15,665 bases of DNA, taken from assembly GCA_020054175.1 (NCBI GenBank), contig JAGVLR010000086.1:1-15665 (forward strand), given 5' to 3'. Shown here in pieces: positions 14,301 through 15,665 of this stretch. The stretch's first letter is position 1. Every line of letters begins with the position of its first letter. This DNA comes from Candidatus Dadabacteria bacterium (GTDB lineage Bacteria; Desulfobacterota_D; UBA1144; Nemesobacterales; UBA2774). Below the pieces are notes generated by a model, which saw only the letters and a program-made list of their open reading frames with translations, was not told the origin of the DNA and searched no databases. A program made the translations under genes and the position numbers.

Positions 14301-15169
14301 TCCCCCGGCCCGGCATATCCGCCGTCCCCCTTGACCTCAACGTTAAAAGTCCCGACGTCCTTTATCTCGTATCCGCTGGCGGCTAGGTCAACTATAAAAT
14401 CCGGCGTCTCCTGAAGGTCCTCCGCCTTAACGCTCCCCTCTATATCTGCGCCGTTCAGGCTCACCTTTAAATCGCTTACCTCCGCCGTGTCCGTCGAATA
14501 AACGGCCTTCGTCGAAAGCCCCCTCACGGTAATTCCCTCGCCGACGGCGTCGAAGTCGGCGTTCTTTATGTCGCCCTCTATCCTTTCGTAGATGTTAATC
14601 AGCCTGGCCGAAAGCTCGGTGTTGTTGAGTAGGTATTCCGAAACCTTTCCGCTCTCCCTGTTGTCCAGGGTCAGTTTAACGCCGTCGAGCTCCACGCTGG
14701 GGGCGATTATGTTCCACTGCGGCGGTGCCTTTTTTTCCTTCTCCCCGTCTCTTTCCCTTTCTCCCCTCGCGCCTATCTTGTTAAAGTTCCAGGTCCCGTC
14801 CGCGTACTTTACGAGCCTCACGTCGCCGCCTTTAAGGGATATGCTGTTCACAAGCACAGTCCTTCCGAAGAGGAAGGTCGAATTCAGCATCGCGGGAATG
14901 GAATAGCCCAGCTCAACCTCGTCCACCGTAACGAATCTCTCTCCCTCCACCCCGAACGACACGTCCCTGAGCCTTATGCTGTAAAAGAAGGTCCCCTCGA
15001 CGCTCCCTATGGTGAGCTTCTGTCCGGTCGAGGAGCTCACAATACTCTCCGTCTTCCGTTTTACGAGGTTCCTGAAATATTCCGTTTGCGTGAAGAAATA
15101 CGCCCCTGTCAGAATGAGGGCGAGGAGCCCTAAGAGGACCCCGAACATCATGGGTATCTTGTAGCGCAT
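11330..15169 (-). CDS. tamB: TamB/DUF490-family translocation and assembly module (AsmA-like lipid-transfer protein)
   Basis: A 1279-residue protein, close to E. coli TamB (1259). One N-terminal membrane helix (about residues 8-27, FGVLLGLLALILTGAYFF) anchors it in the inner membrane. A long beta-rich periplasmic body follows, beginning with the AsmA-like region GQKLTIGSVEGTF..IRLRDVSFGV, and the C-terminal TamB domain fills roughly the last 330 residues (SFSGTTEINPFLDIRA, MSETDMVSYIVFGAP, LDVVSIGSGTQGPELEVGKYL). It ends in the aromatic FYNFNY expected of TamB. The family forms a hydrophobic groove across the periplasm implicated in phospholipid transport and in outer-membrane protein assembly with TamA. 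No tamA lies in the window. The start at ATG 15169 has no close SD: GGAGG lies 20 bases upstream, with a small AGCC-CCC-GGCT hairpin between. The leader holds an inverted repeat. Confidence 0.94.
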   Translation of the reverse strand: MRYKIPMMFGVLLGLLALILTGAYFFTQTEYFRNLVKRKTESIVSSSTGQKLTIGSVEGTFFYSIRLRDVSFGVEGERFVTVDEVELGYSIPAMLNSTFLFGRTVLVNSISLKGGDVRLVKYADGTWNFNKIGARGERERDGEKEKKAPPQWNIIAPSVELDGVKLTLDNRESGKVSEYLLNNTELSARLINIYERIEGDIKNADFDAVGEGITVRGLSTKAVYSTDTAEVSDLKVSLNGADIEGSVKAEDLQETPDFIVDLAASGYEIKDVGTFNVEVKGDGGYAGPGDIRADLSIVIPESELYGEKISGKLDSIKMSGTKIDLGKGSIVTGPGRLEISGVADIKRILTKEGSNSFDVNLNLKNVKTAEVFTLLEEKANAKPEGINTHLDAVLNGAIKARGSWVEFDDLKASADIASLDVKGAKAGELKLTGKVDYSRTSLGLDVKTVLNKLNPGVIANKKDLNGSITSDLAVKATIPLQGDIVRGMHGTVKGDIKPSHIYNLNIRNGKIDVSYDREVFTARALSINGDGFKFNVTDGRGGRKGVNLGYELEVADLALISKFAPGNEFAGSLKAKGRVEGDIRNPRITIDGDVNCFNLNENIKAKNITITAEGTPNLSKPDIKAEINAGTVSVGEREFESVEINADSEGGTGINVDTVITENEDFKYIVHATLRDLTAREKHIEISRLLLDLEDSDLENRENILLTIGPGSLVLESFNLYYNDTSARADATIFFNGSVDGHVTVNKLSLNDLVKIFDPKAEVEGELSADITAAGTMTAPQMRAKINVGNIVYKDFKNDDVELNVSYLERNLTLNFDITNDGATIMQAKGSSNVDLNLKELGENINDAPFNLTVTSSGVDLSPLATFAPEVEKSTGLLVIDLQAGGTLGRPTANGQISLKDAIFKIKSLRNEFKVESALIELNGQKGFLRELIVHSGSNGTGTFTGDIDIPTMTYDVKGDLKDFLIRPKDMAGRLTGNLEVKGEGSKIDLSGALTVSRARITIPEAEQKQVEEITFVDDMEDEFKVETGEPTDYFKQNVAMNLQVKMRRNNWVRGRGANIELRGDLDIRKEHGQDMRIMGNITTIRGTYENFGKLFRIVQGNVSFSGTTEINPFLDIRAMYRVSGVEIYVNISGTAKKPIVELTSDPPMSETDMVSYIVFGAPSDRIGASDRASIQGVASGVAGGIAAAQLERVLGEKFKLDVVSIGSGTQGPELEVGKYLTEDLYFAVERETTQSLATSTTITQTKVIVEYTIFKNVSINGDIGGENPGVDVFYNFNY

Positions 15170-15197
15170 GGTATGAAGCCGGGGGCTAGCCTCCGCT

Positions 15198-15240
15198 GTC
15201 TCGTAAATCCTTTTATTTGCGCGATCTGGTAGGACGAGAC
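15198..15240 (-). repeat. 7-bp inverted repeat in the tamB leader
   Basis: GTCTCGT (15198-15204) and ACGAGAC (15234-15240) are perfect inverted copies 29 bases apart; with an AAA bulge the pairing extends to CC/GG. It lies between the candidate tamB -10 and the start codon, so it would be part of the 5' leader RNA or an operator just downstream of the transcription start. Confidence 0.4.
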
Positions 15241-15248
15241 TTCCACCA

Positions 15249-15254
15249 ATTATA
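15249..15254 (-). promoter_or_regulatory. -10 element of tamB
   Basis: Consensus TATAAT on the minus strand, in the same ATGTATAAT context as the rhomboid -10. The -35 (TTCTAT at 17 bases) is poor. The predicted leader is about 75 bases long, unlike the very short leaders predicted elsewhere in the window. It lies in the 132-base gap after the EamA gene, suggesting separate transcription. Confidence 0.4.
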
Positions 15255-15301
15255 CATCACGGAAGATTTAAATAGAACCCGGAAATCGCCTGTTTAAGCC
15301 G

Positions 15302-15664
15302 TCATTTTTTCGACACCATGTATATCCCGGCGAGGATCAGGATGCCGCCCGCGATGACGCCTCCGTCGAGCGGGTTTCCGAGTATGAGCCAGTCGAAGAA
15401 GAGCCCGAGCACGGGCACCAGCATCGACGAAAACGTCGTGATGTTTATGTCGAGCTTCTTTATGAGGTAAAACCAGATCGTGAAGTCGACGGCCGACGCT
15501 ATTATGCCGGTGAAAAGAAGTATGTATATCGAGTACGCCGTCCATTCGACGTTAAGCACCCCGTGGGGAAGGGCGATGAATATCAGCATCATGGTCCCGA
15601 AGGTCATCTGGAGCGCGCTCACGGAATAAATATCCTCCCCGGCCATCCTCGTCTTCATCCATAT
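15302..15664 (-). CDS. EamA/DMT-superfamily transporter, C-terminal part
   Basis: The last 121 codons (stop included) of a drug/metabolite transporter gene, open to the right window edge; a Met at 15658 is internal. The fragment covers most of the second EamA repeat. It has a helix in SALQMTFGTMMLIFIALP, then YSIYILLFTGIIASAVDFTIWFYLIKKL, then NITTFSSMLVPVLGLFFDWLILG and GGVIAGGILILAGIYMVSKK, about four or five membrane helices ending in a short basic tail. The pattern 'LxPVxxxxxxxxxLGxxLxxxxxxGxxLIxxGxxxxxK' is diagnostic of the family. It is an inner-membrane exporter or importer of small metabolites; the substrate is unknown. It lies upstream of tamB on the same strand. Confidence 0.9.
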   Translation of the reverse strand: MWMKTRMAGEDIYSVSALQMTFGTMMLIFIALPHGVLNVEWTAYSIYILLFTGIIASAVDFTIWFYLIKKLDINITTFSSMLVPVLGLFFDWLILGNPLDGGVIAGGILILAGIYMVSKK

Positions 15665-15665
15665 G

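Overview
The window looks like a chromosomal segment from a free-living, diderm (Gram-negative) bacterium. Moderately GC-rich coding regions alternate with short AT-rich spacers. The envelope genes imply an outer membrane: an RND efflux pump, a lipoprotein lytic transglycosylase, a TamB-type lipid-transfer/assembly protein and a relative of the LPS enzyme KdsC. There are no rRNA or tRNA genes, insertion sequences, phage genes or CRISPR arrays. The taxon cannot be fixed from the sequence alone. An archaeal/Thermotoga-type Ogg2 glycosylase, a pyrophosphate-clade phosphofructokinase and strikingly frequent AUA isoleucine codons point away from Enterobacteria, perhaps to a deep 'deltaproteobacterial'-type or candidate-phylum lineage (inference).

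Left block (3-3517, + strand): the 3' end of an RND periplasmic adaptor gene, then a complete HAE1/AcrB-type pump starting at TTG behind a strong Shine-Dalgarno (SD). This is a normal adaptor-pump operon cut by the window edge.

Second block (3639-8995, - strand; order of transcription is right to left): a rhomboid protease and a phosphofructokinase six bases apart, then an AT-rich, structure-rich spacer of about 180 bp. After it come an MltD-like lytic transglycosylase with seven LysM repeats and an Ogg2 8-oxoguanine glycosylase.

Third block (9098-11310, + strand): a KdsC-like HAD protein that has lost both catalytic aspartates of motif I, then queG (epoxyqueuosine reductase) and a small SnoaL/NTF2-like protein. 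The rhomboid and the HAD protein are divergent. Their shared spacer holds two promoter-like elements and an 8-bp inverted repeat, with one arm close upstream of each -10 element.

Right block (11330-15664, - strand): a full-length tamB with a structured leader, and the 3' end of an EamA/DMT transporter gene cut by the window edge.

The points most worth a second look are these: the apparent HAD pseudoenzyme; the divergent inverted repeat; a recurring arrangement in which a -10-like hexamer lies 7-8 bases before an ATG with no SD (mltD, rhomboid, queG), suggesting leaderless mRNAs; a possible pseudoknot downstream of the phosphofructokinase gene; and that enzyme's mixed ATP/PPi active-site signature. 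No clear multi-gene defence or mobile system was found.
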